Shown here: one piece after another, positions 37,401 to 47,213 of the stretch | Layout: each line of letters starts with the position of its first letter | How positions within the stretch are numbered: the first letter of the stretch is position 1 | Origin: Demequina sp. NBRC 110055 | GTDB lineage: Bacteria; Actinomycetota; Actinomycetes; Actinomycetales; Demequinaceae | Reading direction: 5' to 3' | Assembly: GCF_002090135.1 (NCBI RefSeq) | Contig: NZ_BBRL01000005.1 | Location: 180,780 to 244,779 of the forward strand | Length of the DNA: 64,000 nt | Position numbers and translations under genes: made by a program | The notes under the pieces: model-generated | Databases searched by the model: none | The model's input: only the letters and a program-made list of their open reading frames with translations | What the model was told of the DNA's origin: nothing

Positions 37401-37938
37401 CGCCGTGGACGGCACCCGCCCGTGGCTGCTCGACTTCTTCGACCGCATCACGTGGTATCCCGTCGAGGCAGATGAGTTGTTGCGCCTTCGCGCGGATTTC
37501 AGCGCGGGGCTGTGGCGCCCGGAGATCACCGAGGGGACAATGTCGATGCGCGAGCACGCGGCGTTCCTCGACGACAATGCCCAGGAGATCGCGGCGTTCC
37601 GCGCAACCCAGCGGGCCGCGTTCGCCGCGGAGCGCGACGCGTGGGAAGCCGCGGGGGAGTTCGACCGTGTGATCGAGCCTGCGGTTGCCGCGGCGCCCGC
37701 GGCCCTCGCCGAGGGTTGTGTGGCCGTCGAGGCGCCGTTCGCCGCGAATGTGTGGAAGGTGCTGGTTGCGGAGGGCGAATGGGTCGACCAGGGCGATACG
37801 GTCGCCGTCGTGGAGGCCATGAAGATGGAAACGAAGGTCGTGGCACCTCATGCGGGCACGGTCGACGCGGTGCTGGCGGGTGCGGGCGCCACCGTGGGTG
37901 CGGGCGACGCGATTGTCTCGCTCAGGACGGTGGCCTGA
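34405..37938 (+). CDS. urea carboxylase / guanidine carboxylase (biotin-dependent)
   Basis: 1177 residues. Biotin carboxylase at about 1-445: VLVANRAEIAVRIARS, IHPGYGFLSENPDF, KAAGGGGGKGM (ATP loop), EINTRLQVEHPVTEAITGVDLV. Carboxyltransferase of the KipA/KipI type at about 460-1090: GIGVPPSG-like segment WHIGVPPSGPMDDRSFALGN, GGMDFTGDTPVLLGPDGPS, WNPWNIEFIRRVNG. Biotinyl domain at the end: VVEAMKMETK with Lys1140 as biotin site. It carboxylates urea or guanidine using ATP and bicarbonate. Linked DUF1989 genes favour guanidine, because in characterised pathways that pair deiminates carboxyguanidine. ATG 34405 is chosen for its GAGAGG site; ATG 34384 lies too close to the probable transcription start. 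The MBL gene follows after one base. Confidence 0.88.
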   Translation: MVVGKVLVANRAEIAVRIARSVTQLGGTTLAIYADDDAGSGHVRVADQAVALERRGDVDPYMDIDQIVAVALAHDVWAIHPGYGFLSENPDFARAVEAAGLVFLGPAPAHIDAFGDKQAARAHAVAAGVPLAAATPDLRDAAHAGDEIARIGLPVILKAAGGGGGKGMAVLRDLAEVEDAYATVRRVADVAGGGVFAESFIEHARHVEVQVFGDGEGRVVTLGDRDCTLQRRNQKVVEEAPAFDLDPAVRSELHATARALAASVNYRSAGTVEFVVDARTGRASFLEINTRLQVEHPVTEAITGVDLVAWMIRLGAGDTSFLDLYDATGEVPVEGYAVESRVYAEDPGADFRPSPGTITRAAFAADARVDTWVSAGTEVSPRYDPMIAKVINYGRTREEAWERHGSALVATRIDGIQTNLALLRAIATDRTVARREHTTATLGSGAIAAVDDLRVEAPGFLTTVQEERGRTGLWHIGVPPSGPMDDRSFALGNRALGNGARAAGLECTVSGPRLRFGRERWVCVTGAPAEVAVDGAPVAMWEPFLVPAGAVVEVGRVKQGLRAYVLVEGGIDVPEHLGSRATFTLGRFGGHAGRALVAGDVLPLGVSAAHPADAVAEVPYEARPSIGHTWEIGVLDGPHSAPDFFTEADVDAVLSEPYEVHFNSDRTGVRLVGPRPRWARQDGGEAGLHPSNIHDTPYSVGGMDFTGDTPVLLGPDGPSLGGFVTPVTIAKGERWKLGQLAPGDTVRMVRLEPAHQEPAGAPRGVLAEREGLVLRRQGDDSVLIELGALELDLMLRARIHVLHQALRDAPVEGMRDLTPGIRSLQVTFEDPSFLTRDALDALVELAAGVAEADDLVVPSRHVRLPMSWDDPATREAIARYEAGVRDDAPWNPWNIEFIRRVNGLEGVDDVYRTLFEAEYLVLGLGDVYLGAPVATPLDPRHRLVTTKYNPARTWTAENSVGIGGAYLCIYGMEGPGGYQFVGRTTQVWDRWASFAGDDRAVDGTRPWLLDFFDRITWYPVEADELLRLRADFSAGLWRPEITEGTMSMREHAAFLDDNAQEIAAFRATQRAAFAAERDAWEAAGEFDRVIEPAVAAAPAALAEGCVAVEAPFAANVWKVLVAEGEWVDQGDTVAVVEAMKMETKVVAPHAGTVDAVLAGAGATVGAGDAIVSLRTVA

Positions 37939-37939
37939 C

Positions 37940-38776
37940 ATGGCGGCGTCGGTCGCGCCGCTGACGGCGCCGCTGGCGGTCACCGGGCCGCCCGTGGCCG
38001 TGCGTCCCTTCGTGGTGGGCTACGAACCCATGCGCGAGTCGATGTCCGTTGACGGTGGCGATCCCGGCAAGCATCTGCTGGAACCCGTGACCGCCGTCGC
38101 CGTCGAGTACGCCGACGGGTGGGTCTTGCTCGACACCGGCTTCAACGTCGCCGTGGTGCGCGACCCCGAGCGTCGTCGCGAGGTGTTCAACTACGACAGC
38201 TACACCGCGGTGGTGCCACTCGGAGATCCGCTGCTCGACTCGGTGGCCGCCGCGGGATTGAGCTGGGAGACGCTCGCGGGGTGTGCCATCAGTCACGTCC
38301 ACCTTGACCACACCGGCGGAATCCGTCACGTACCCGACGGCGTGCCCGTGATCCTGCAGCGCCGCGAGCTCGAATGGCTGGCGTCGGGGGCCGGCATTCG
38401 CGACGTCGTATTGCCGTCCGACGTCTGGGACGCGGGTGACGACCTGCGGGAGATCGCCGGGGAAACCGCCATCGCGCCCGGGCTCACCGCGCTGGACACC
38501 CACGGCCACACGCCCGGCCATCAGTCGTTCCGCATCGAATTGGCCTCTGGACGGGTGGTGGTGCTCGCGTGCGACGCCGCCGACCTGGTCGACAACCTCG
38601 ACACACGGCGGCGCTGCTCGGTGGTGCCGGTGGAGGGTGCGGCGGAAGCCGCGCAGGAGGCTGTCGAGCGCCTCGCCGACATGCGAGGCGGCGACGTCGA
38701 GGTGTGGCCGGGGCATGACCCCGAATTCTGGCCGTGGGTCGCGGCTGCGCGGGGTGAGGCGCTGCGCGTCGAGTAG
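37940..38776 (+). CDS. metallo-beta-lactamase-fold hydrolase (AHL-lactonase-like)
   Basis: 278 residues from ATG 37940, one base after the carboxylase stop; the frame is open further up but inside that gene. The metal motif is SHVHLDHTGG (HxHxDH, about 118-123). Later ligands are in DTHGHTPGHQS, VLACDAADLVDN (Asp) and VWPGHDPEFW (His). The layout resembles N-acyl-homoserine lactonases. Lactonase, lactamase or cyclic-amide hydrolase are all possible. Co-transcription with the carboxylase suggests it acts on a nitrogen compound or on a protected precursor, which is inference from position only. Confidence 0.8.
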   Translation: MAASVAPLTAPLAVTGPPVAVRPFVVGYEPMRESMSVDGGDPGKHLLEPVTAVAVEYADGWVLLDTGFNVAVVRDPERRREVFNYDSYTAVVPLGDPLLDSVAAAGLSWETLAGCAISHVHLDHTGGIRHVPDGVPVILQRRELEWLASGAGIRDVVLPSDVWDAGDDLREIAGETAIAPGLTALDTHGHTPGHQSFRIELASGRVVVLACDAADLVDNLDTRRRCSVVPVEGAAEAAQEAVERLADMRGGDVEVWPGHDPEFWPWVAAARGEALRVE

Positions 38777-38786
38777 AGTCGCGCGC

Positions 38787-39437
38787 CTAGCGCGTCGCGG
38801 CGAGAATCCTGAGCGTCGCCTTCTCGATCCCTTCGGCGACCACCGCGGCGTCGAGCCGCGGGTCGTCGGCTCGACGCAGGATTACGCCCTCTACGAGGGA
38901 AAACAGTAGTGCGGCCGTCGCGGCCGCGTCGTCGACGTCCGCCTGGCCCGCAGCGATTGCGCGGCGTAGCAGCGCGCCGTAGGCGCCCACCAGCTCCTGT
39001 CGGAGCGCCTGGAAGGAGCCGAAGAGGGGCTCGTTCGTCTCGGGTAGCAGGTACAGGGCGCCGATGTTCGACGGCCCCGATGCGAGCAGGTGCACGTCGA
39101 AGCGAATGAGCTCAAGGAAGCTGTCGAGGGGGTCGGCGTCGGTGGCCGCGAGTAGCTCGCGGGCCTTATCGATCGACGGCCTGGCCGTGTCGATAAGGAG
39201 CTCGTTGAGCATCGCCGACTTGTTGGGGAAGTGGTAGTAGATCGATGGCTGCTTGATGCCCACGGCGGCGGAGATCTGGCGCGTCGTCGTGGCGGCGTAG
39301 CCCTGCTCGACGAAGAGCTTCGCGGCGGCGTCGAGGATGCGGTCGCGACCTACGGGTTCCTTGCCATGGGGGCGCGACCGGCGCGTGGCGGCGGCGGCAT
39401 CGTCTTCGGTGGCGGGCGTGGTGTCGGCGTGTGTCAT
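38787..39437 (-). CDS. TetR-family regulator, probable repressor of the nitrogen island
   Basis: 216 residues from ATG 39437 with a GGGGGACG site; a longer in-frame start at 39467 is less likely. The N-terminal 28 residues are polar. The helix-turn-helix reads AAKLFVEQGYAATTTRQISAAVGIKQPSIYYHFPNKSAML. The ligand domain is helical, with FDVHLLASGPSNIGALYLLPETNEPLF. It is divergent from UAAP1 across 123 bases that contain operator-like sites, and is surrounded by three other promoters with the same dyad. I infer that it binds them and is released by a pathway compound such as guanidine or allophanate. Confidence 0.88.
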   Translation of the reverse strand: MTHADTTPATEDDAAAATRRSRPHGKEPVGRDRILDAAAKLFVEQGYAATTTRQISAAVGIKQPSIYYHFPNKSAMLNELLIDTARPSIDKARELLAATDADPLDSFLELIRFDVHLLASGPSNIGALYLLPETNEPLFGSFQALRQELVGAYGALLRRAIAAGQADVDDAAATAALLFSLVEGVILRRADDPRLDAAVVAEGIEKATLRILAATR

Positions 39438-39472
39438 GGCGAATCGTCCCCCACAGTAGCGCCCCACCGGCC

Positions 39473-39552
39473 CGTTGATAGGTAGGTCGCCCGGCTGTAA
39501 TGGCGCGGAAACAAATGACTTCTACACTCGGCGTGTACCTATCGACCGAAAG
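39473..39552. promoter_or_regulatory. divergent TetR/UAAP1 promoter region with operator-like sites
   Basis: CTATCG-AC-CGAAAG (39539-39552) matches the island operator at 13 of 14 positions of its CTATCG-N2-CGATAG form and lies just downstream of TACACT (39523-39528), a -10 box for UAAP1. A half-site, CCTATCAACGG on the minus strand (39475-39485), faces the TetR gene. The arrangement fits repression of UAAP1 and autoregulation of the TetR gene. Confidence 0.6.
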
Positions 39553-39560
39553 GTGACGAC

Positions 39561-40424
39561 ATGACGCAGGATCTTGGCGCTGGCCGCCGCGCGAGCACCG
39601 CGACCCTCGCCCAGGCCAGGGACGACGCCCGCGGGCGCGCCGACACGGCCGTCGAGGCGATGCCCTACCTTCCGCCCTCGTCCTCCCCGTATGCGCCCGA
39701 GGGCGTCGATCCCGGGACGCTGGTGTGGGCCGAGACCGTCGGCGGCCCCGGCTACACGCATGCCACCGTCGCTCGGGGCACCCGCATCCGGCTCGAGGAC
39801 GTCACCGGCGACGCATGCGCGCATGTGGTCCTTCACAGCGCGCTCAACCGTGGCGAGCGCCTCAACGTCGCCGACACCCAGAAGATCCCGTGGCAGGCGT
39901 ACCTCGGTCAGGGCCACCCGCTGTTGTCGGGCGACGGTCGCGTCCTCGCGACCGTCGTCGCCGACACCGCCGAGGGTCACCACGACGCGTTCTGCGGCGT
40001 CACCACCCTCGCCGGCAACGCCGCGCGCTACGGCGCGGGCGAGGCGCACGCCGCGACCGCCGCCGGGCGCGAGCTGCTGCTACTGGCCGCCGCCAAGGAG
40101 GGCCTCGAGCCCCGTGACCTGCCCCCCAGCGTGTCCTTCTTCAAGGGCGTCCGCGTGGCGCCCACGGGCGCCCTGGAGTGGACCGGCGCGGCCGGACCCG
40201 GTGCGAGCATCGACCTCGTCGCAGAGATGCCCCTCACCATCCTGATCGCCAACGCCGCCCACCCGCTCGACCCCGCCGAGGGCTACCGCAGCGGACCGCT
40301 GCGCGTACACGCCTGGGCGGCCGCCGCATCGGCCCCCAGCGATCCGTGGTGGAGCGCCACACCCGAGCGCACCCGCGCCTACCTCAACACCCAGCAGCAC
40401 CTTCTCGCGAGGGGGATCCGATGA
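39561..40424 (+). CDS. DUF1989 protein, urea-amidolyase-associated protein 1 (carboxyguanidine deiminase subunit)
   Basis: 287 residues. The DUF1989 core covers about 65-250: GTRIRLEDVTGDACAHVVLHSALNRGERLNVADTQKIPWQAYLGQGHPLLS, HHDAFCG and NAARYGAGEAHA, PSVSFFKGVRV. Cys and His residues in this core bind zinc in relatives. An N-terminal segment with LAQARDDARGRADTA precedes it. In characterised bacteria the UAAP1/UAAP2 pair is a carboxyguanidine deiminase that makes allophanate and ammonia. It is coupled to the next gene by an ATGA overlap. The start is preceded by GAAAGGTGACGAC. Confidence 0.85.
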   Translation: MTQDLGAGRRASTATLAQARDDARGRADTAVEAMPYLPPSSSPYAPEGVDPGTLVWAETVGGPGYTHATVARGTRIRLEDVTGDACAHVVLHSALNRGERLNVADTQKIPWQAYLGQGHPLLSGDGRVLATVVADTAEGHHDAFCGVTTLAGNAARYGAGEAHAATAAGRELLLLAAAKEGLEPRDLPPSVSFFKGVRVAPTGALEWTGAAGPGASIDLVAEMPLTILIANAAHPLDPAEGYRSGPLRVHAWAAAASAPSDPWWSATPERTRAYLNTQQHLLARGIR

Positions 40425-41101
40425 CCGTCACGTGGGCCACGCACGAGGCCGACTACTTCGACCGCTCCGAGCCCCTGGTGCCCGGCGCCGTGGTGCTCGA
40501 CGAGGAGATCGCACCGCGCGCCGGCTGGTCGGCCGTGGTGCGCGCGGGCCACGTCCTCACCCTGGTGGACGTGGGCGGCAACCAGTCGGGCGACTGCCTG
40601 ATCTTCGACGCCGCCGACCACGACGAGCGCTACAGCGTCCAGTCCACGCTCGCGGCCCAGCGCAACGCCTACCTGGTCGAGGGATCGGTCCTCATGTCGA
40701 ATGAGGGTCACCCCCTCATGACGATCGTGGGCAACGAGGTCGAGCGTCAGGACACCATCGGCGGCGCGTGTTCCAAGGAGTCGAACACGCTGCGCTACGG
40801 CCACCACACGCTCTTTCATCACGCGTGCCGCGAGAACTTCCTGCTCGAGGGAGCTCAGCATGGGCTCGGTCCGCGCGACCTCGTGTCGAACATCAACTGG
40901 TTCATGAACGTGCCGGTGGAGGCGGACGGGACGCTCGGCATCGTTGACGGCATGTCGGCTCCAGGCAAGCGCGTCGCCCTGCGCGCCGAGCGCGACGTCC
41001 TCGTCGTCATCTCCAACTGCCCGCAGGTCAACAATCCTTGTAACGATTTCAACCCCACGCCCCTGCGTGTGGTCGTCACGGACCCGGGGGTGGCGGCGTG
41101 A
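40421..41101 (+). CDS. DUF1989 protein, urea-amidolyase-associated protein 2 (carboxyguanidine deiminase subunit)
   Basis: 226 residues from ATG 40421, which overlaps the UAAP1 stop; GAGGGGG lies just upstream. The core contains LVDVGGNQSGDCLIFDAADHDERYSVQST, TIVGNEVERQDTIGGACSKESNTLRYG, and HHACRENFLLE, with Cys and His metal-ligand candidates. The end reads VVISNCPQVNNPCNDFNPTPLRVVV, typical of the family. It is the likely partner subunit of UAAP1. The next gene, atzF, starts on a GTGA overlap, so deiminase and allophanate hydrolase are translated in sequence. Confidence 0.85.
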   Translation: MTVTWATHEADYFDRSEPLVPGAVVLDEEIAPRAGWSAVVRAGHVLTLVDVGGNQSGDCLIFDAADHDERYSVQSTLAAQRNAYLVEGSVLMSNEGHPLMTIVGNEVERQDTIGGACSKESNTLRYGHHTLFHHACRENFLLEGAQHGLGPRDLVSNINWFMNVPVEADGTLGIVDGMSAPGKRVALRAERDVLVVISNCPQVNNPCNDFNPTPLRVVVTDPGVAA

Positions 41102-42852
41102 GCGGTTCGGCGCCCGTCCGTGCGGCCGATGCCGTGGCCGCTTACGTCGCGGCGCTCGCCTCGAGCGAACGGCCGGAAGCGTGGATTCACGTGCGCGCCG
41201 CGGACGAGCTCGCCGTCGAGGCGGCCGAGGTTGACGCCGCGGTCGCGGCCGGGCGCGACCTGCCGCTCGCGGGCCGCCTGGTGGCGGTCAAGGACAACAT
41301 CGACGTCGCGGGCTGCCCCACCACCGCGGCGGCCCCGACCTACGCCTACCACCCCGCCGAGGACGCTCCCGCGGTCGCGAGGCTGCGCGCGGCCGGTGCG
41401 ATCGTCGTGGGCAAGACCAACATGGATCAGTTCGCCACAGGTCTAGTCGGCACCCGCTCGCCCTACGGCGCCGTCCGGCACGCCACGCGCGAGGACCGCA
41501 TTAGCGGCGGGTCCAGTTCCGGCTCCGCGGTCGCCGTCGCGTTGGGCCTCGTCGACCTCGCCCTCGGCACGGACACTGCCGGCTCCGGCCGGGTGCCCGC
41601 GGCGCTGCATGGGCTGTGGGGCCTCAAGCCCACGCGCGGGCTCGTACCCACGACCGGAGTAGTGCCGGCCTGTGCGTCGCTTGACTGCATCACCGTGTTT
41701 GGTCGCGATGTCGACCTCGCCGCACGCGCGGTCGAGATCATGACCGGACCCGACGCGGGGGACCCTCTCTCGCTGCGCGCGCCCGAGCGCGTCGTCCTCG
41801 CGTCGAGCGCTCGCCGCCGCCTCATCGTCCCCACCCCCGCCGACCTCGGCGAACTCGCCCCCGGTTGGGCAGAGCAGTTCGCCCTCGTGGTCGAGTCTTC
41901 AAGGCTCGCGGGCTTCGACGTGGTCGAGCGGTCGATCGCGCCTTTGCTCGACGCCGCTCGCATGCTCTACGAGTCCTCCTTCGTGGCCGAACGTTACGCC
42001 GCGGTGGGGGAGCACCTCGAGGCGCACCGCGACGCGATCGGCGGGGGCATCGACCCCACCGTCGCCGGCATTGTGCTGGCCGGCGGCGGACACTCCGCCG
42101 CCGCACTGTTCGCGGACCAGCGCACACTCGAGGCGCACCGCGCCGCCTCCCGCGCCCTGCTCGCCGATGCCGCGGCGGTCCTCACGCCAACGACCACGTG
42201 GCACCCCTCGCTCGCGCAGGTGGCAGCCGATCCCGTGGGTGCGAACTCGCGCATGGGACGCTTCACCAATTTCGCCAACCTGCTCGACTATGCAGCTATC
42301 GCGTTCCCCGCAGGCCGCGCGGGAGGCGACGAGTTCGGTGCGATGCTCACCGGCCATGCGTTCGGCGACGACCGTCTGCGCGCCATCGCCGCGGACATTC
42401 AGGGGTCCCTCGTGGGAGCGCAGAAGGGGGATGGCGTCGCGATGGCCGAGCCTGACGAGATCGACGTGTTCGTGGTGGGAGCCCACCGCGAGGGACAGCC
42501 GCTGCACCACGAGCTTGCCGACAGGGGAGCGGTGTTGGTCGAACGCGCGCGTACCGCGCGCGCGTACCGGATGTACGCTCTGAATACGGTTCCCCCCAAG
42601 CCCGGGCTCGTGAGGACCCCTTCGGGCGGAGCGATCGCGGGCGAGGTGTGGCGGCTTCCCGCCGCGGGATTCGGGGCCTTCGTGGACGGCCTTCCCGCCC
42701 CGATGGCCATCGGCAGCGTCGCCCTTCACGACGGCCGCGTGGTCAACGGATTCCTCTGCGAGCCGCACGCGATCGAGGGTGCGACGGACATCACCGCCGC
42801 CGGTGACTGGCTCGTGTGGCTGGAATCCCAGACACCCGAAACACCCGCGTAA
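41098..42852 (+). CDS. atzF: allophanate hydrolase
   Basis: 584 residues from GTG 41098. The amidase-signature domain (about 1-435) has Lys65 in VAVKDNIDV, the cis-Ser in SGGSSSGSAVAVALG and nucleophile Ser163 in TDTAGSGRVPA. A C-terminal domain (about 440-584: VFVVGAHREGQPLHHELADRG, YRMYALNTVPPKPGLVR, GEVWRLPAAGFGAFVDGLP) is the AtzF-type decarboxylation domain. The enzyme converts allophanate to two ammonia and two CO2. It closes the three-gene unit with UAAP1/2. The length matches AtzF rather than urea amidolyase fusions, in keeping with a separate carboxylase. Confidence 0.94.
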   Translation: MSGSAPVRAADAVAAYVAALASSERPEAWIHVRAADELAVEAAEVDAAVAAGRDLPLAGRLVAVKDNIDVAGCPTTAAAPTYAYHPAEDAPAVARLRAAGAIVVGKTNMDQFATGLVGTRSPYGAVRHATREDRISGGSSSGSAVAVALGLVDLALGTDTAGSGRVPAALHGLWGLKPTRGLVPTTGVVPACASLDCITVFGRDVDLAARAVEIMTGPDAGDPLSLRAPERVVLASSARRRLIVPTPADLGELAPGWAEQFALVVESSRLAGFDVVERSIAPLLDAARMLYESSFVAERYAAVGEHLEAHRDAIGGGIDPTVAGIVLAGGGHSAAALFADQRTLEAHRAASRALLADAAAVLTPTTTWHPSLAQVAADPVGANSRMGRFTNFANLLDYAAIAFPAGRAGGDEFGAMLTGHAFGDDRLRAIAADIQGSLVGAQKGDGVAMAEPDEIDVFVVGAHREGQPLHHELADRGAVLVERARTARAYRMYALNTVPPKPGLVRTPSGGAIAGEVWRLPAAGFGAFVDGLPAPMAIGSVALHDGRVVNGFLCEPHAIEGATDITAAGDWLVWLESQTPETPA

Positions 42853-42874
42853 CACTCTTCGCGACTCCATGTAA

Positions 42875-42891
42875 CTATTGACCGATAGGTT
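42875..42891 (+). promoter_or_regulatory. operator CTATTG-AC-CGATAG over the -10 of the ABC transporter operon
   Basis: The 14-base dyad 42875-42888 lies in AACTATTGACCGATAGGTT, one mismatch from a perfect palindrome. Its right arm overlaps TAGGTT (42886-42891), a -10 box. The layout is the same as at the carboxylase promoter. Confidence 0.68.
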
Positions 42892-42959
42892 CGGTTCACC
42901 GTCATGGAGATGGCCCCGTCGCCCGGACGGCCCCCCACACCTCATCGAAGGAGCCAGCA

Positions 42960-44552
42960 GTGAACCGCCGCACCACCTTCGCCCTCGCGTCAGCAGCCGC
43001 TCTCGCGCTCGGCCTCACGGCATGCTCGAGCGCTGACGAGTCCCTTCCCGGCCAGTCGGCCGGGGCATCGGGCTCCTCGGACGCCTCGGCCCTCGACACC
43101 ACGCTCGACATGGGACTGTCCTCGGACATCTCGGCGCCCGACCCGAGCACCGCCTACTCCGGGTCCGAGATGAATCTCGTGCTCGCCGCCTACGAGGGTC
43201 TCGTCAAGTACGCGACCGGCACCGAGGCCGCCGAGATCGTGCCGTCGCTCGCCACCGACTGGACCGTCTCCGAGGACGGCCTCACCTACTCGTTCACCCT
43301 GCGCGACGGCGTCACGTTCGCTGACGGCACGCCCTTCACGTCGGCCGCAGTCCAGCCCTCGGTCGACCGCCTCATTGCGGAAGGCGCCTCCGGCCCCGGC
43401 TACCTGGTGGGCGGCATCGCCTCCATCGACACCCCCTCGGACACCGAGGTCGTCTTCACCCTCGAGGCCCCGAACGACGCGTTCCTCGACTACCTCGCCT
43501 CGCCGTTTGGCCTCAAGATGATCTCGCCCGACGCCCTCGAGGCGCACGGCGACGACGCCGAGTGGTTCGCCGCCAACTCGGCCGGCACCGGCCCCTTCCA
43601 GTACGGCAGCTTCGACGAGGGCGTCCAGTACGAGCTCGTCGCGAACGACTCCTACTGGGGCGAGACCGGCGGCTACGAGAGCATCGAGTTCCACATCCTC
43701 GACTCGACCAACACCATCCAGCTGCAGCTCGAGAGCGGCGAGCTGGACGGGTACATTGGCTCGGCGAACAAGCCCCTGTTTGACGCGCTCAGCGCCAACG
43801 ACGACCTCCAGGCCGCGACGTACCCGTCGATGATGGCGCCGGTCGTGTACCTCAACCCCAACCGCGATGCGCTGGCCTCGGCAGAGACCCGCCAGGAGCT
43901 GCTCGCGGGTGTCGACTGGGACGGCATCGTGCAGTCCGTCTACGGCGACCTTGGCGTCACCTCCACGGGAGTGTTCCCCGCGACCATGGTCGACCCCTCG
44001 GTCAACCAGACCGGCATCGAGTACGACGCCGACGCTCTCGCGGCCCTCGCCGAGGGGGACCTCGCCGGGCAGACGATCACGATCAACTACCCGTCGTACG
44101 TCCCCGGCGGCCAGGAGATCGCCGACACTTTCGCCGCACAGCTCAATACAGTCGGCATCGCGGCCGAGTCGATCGGCCTCGAGTCGAGCGCCTACTGGTC
44201 GACGGTCTTCGACCCGGAGAAGGCCCCCGACATCTCGCTCATGAGCGTGTTCCCCGATGCGGCGCACCCCGACGCGTGGGCCCGACTCCTGTACTCGTCC
44301 AATGGCGGCCTCAACCTGTTCTTCCCCGAGGTCGACGGCCTCGACGAGGTACTCGACGAGGCGATCCAGACCGGCGATGAGTCGCTTTACGGCGAGGTGA
44401 CGGAGCTCGTGACCGAGTCGGCCGCCTGGTACACCATGGCGGACCTGAAGGTCTCGGCCGCGTTCCAGGCGTCCATCGAGGGAGCGGGGTCGGCCAGCTA
44501 CCCGCTGCTCGGCATCACCTTCGACTTCACGCAGCTGTCGCCCACCGAGTAA
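42960..44552 (+). CDS. ABC transporter solute-binding lipoprotein (peptide/opine family)
   Basis: 530 residues from GTG 42960, with GGAGCC upstream. The signal ends in LGLTAC, so Cys22 is lipidated. The mature protein is a family-5 solute-binding protein: YEGLVKY, VPSLATDWTVSEDGLTYSFTLRDGVTFADGTPFTSAAV, GTGPFQYGSFDEGVQYELVANDSYW, and PVVYLNPNRDALASAETRQELLAGVD. This family binds oligopeptides, nickel chelates, opines and other nitrogen compounds, so the ligand must come from context. Operator and neighbours suggest a nitrogen-rich small molecule. A stable hairpin separates it from the ATPase gene. Confidence 0.9.
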   Translation: MNRRTTFALASAAALALGLTACSSADESLPGQSAGASGSSDASALDTTLDMGLSSDISAPDPSTAYSGSEMNLVLAAYEGLVKYATGTEAAEIVPSLATDWTVSEDGLTYSFTLRDGVTFADGTPFTSAAVQPSVDRLIAEGASGPGYLVGGIASIDTPSDTEVVFTLEAPNDAFLDYLASPFGLKMISPDALEAHGDDAEWFAANSAGTGPFQYGSFDEGVQYELVANDSYWGETGGYESIEFHILDSTNTIQLQLESGELDGYIGSANKPLFDALSANDDLQAATYPSMMAPVVYLNPNRDALASAETRQELLAGVDWDGIVQSVYGDLGVTSTGVFPATMVDPSVNQTGIEYDADALAALAEGDLAGQTITINYPSYVPGGQEIADTFAAQLNTVGIAAESIGLESSAYWSTVFDPEKAPDISLMSVFPDAAHPDAWARLLYSSNGGLNLFFPEVDGLDEVLDEAIQTGDESLYGEVTELVTESAAWYTMADLKVSAAFQASIEGAGSASYPLLGITFDFTQLSPTE

Positions 44553-44565
44553 CAAGCCCCACCCC

Positions 44566-44600
44566 GTCGCGGCGCCGGTCCTGAGGGCCGGCGCCGCGAC
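44566..44600 (+). terminator. 13-bp hairpin between binding-protein and ATPase genes
   Basis: GTCGCGGCGCCGG (44566-44578) pairs perfectly with 44588-44600 over a 9-base loop, 13 bases after the stop. Hairpins in this position often stabilise the binding-protein message or cause partial termination, giving more binding protein than transporter. Confidence 0.65.
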
Positions 44601-44627
44601 ACCCCTGAGCAAGCGAAGGAGAGGCCC

Positions 44628-46329
<1,702 letters not shown>

Positions 46330-46346
<17 letters not shown>

Positions 46347-47211
46347 GAGCACCCTCGAGAAGATCGAGAAGGCCCAGCAGTCGGGGGCGCGCGACACCGC
46401 GTGGTCCGCGCTCGGCGTGGGGGAGAAGCTATCCCTCATCGGCGTCGGCGTCATCGTGTTGATCGCGCTCGTGGGTCCCGCCGTCATGCCTTACAGCCCC
46501 ATCATCCCGTCGGGTGGCCAGCTGGAGCCGCCGTTGTCGTCGGGCCACGTGCTCGGCACCGACGTGCTCGGTATGGACATGGCGACCCGTTTGGTCGCGG
46601 GCATGCAGCGCAGCCTTTTTGCCGCGCTCGTCGTCACGCTCGTGTCGGCAGCCATCGGCACGCTCATCGGCGTCGCCGCGGGATTCAAAGGCGGCTGGCT
46701 CGACACGGCGCTCATGCGCTTCACCGATCTGTTCCTGGCGTTCCCCGCCATGATCATCGCGATGGCGATCGCCGCCGCGATCGGCCAGTCGCTCGGATCG
46801 GCAATGATCGGCATCATCGTCGTGTGGTGGCCGCTGTACGCCCGCCTGGTGCGAGGCGAGGTGCGCCGCGTCGTGGCCCTGCCTCATGTGCAGGCCGCCC
46901 GTGTCTCGGGTGTCAAGGGATGGCGCCTGCTGTGGCGCCACGTGATCCCCGCGATCACCCCCACGGTCGTGGTGACGGCCAGCCTCGACATCGGCGCCGT
47001 CGTCATGACGCTTGCCGCGCTGTCCTTCATCGGTCTCGGCACGCCGGCGCCGGCCCCCGAGCTCGGCCGCATGGCCTCGGACGGCATGAAGTACTTCCTC
47101 AACGCGTGGTGGGTAGCGGTGCTCCCCAGCGTCGTCATCGGCCTGCTGGCCTTCGCCTTCAACTACGCCGGCGACGCGATCCGCGTCGTGCTGCGGCGGA
47201 CGGGAGTCTGA
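46330..47211 (+). CDS. ABC transporter permease (DppC type)
   Basis: 293 residues. The N-terminal region is polar, then a helix (about 34-52), then five helices of a BPD-transport domain (about 93-285). LGTDVLGMDMATRLVAGMQRSL is the DppC-type segment. The EAA-like coupling loop reads LPHVQAARVSGVKGWRLLWRHVIPAI. It pairs with the following permease to form the channel. The start lies inside the ATPase gene. Confidence 0.9.
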
Positions 47212-47213
47212 CC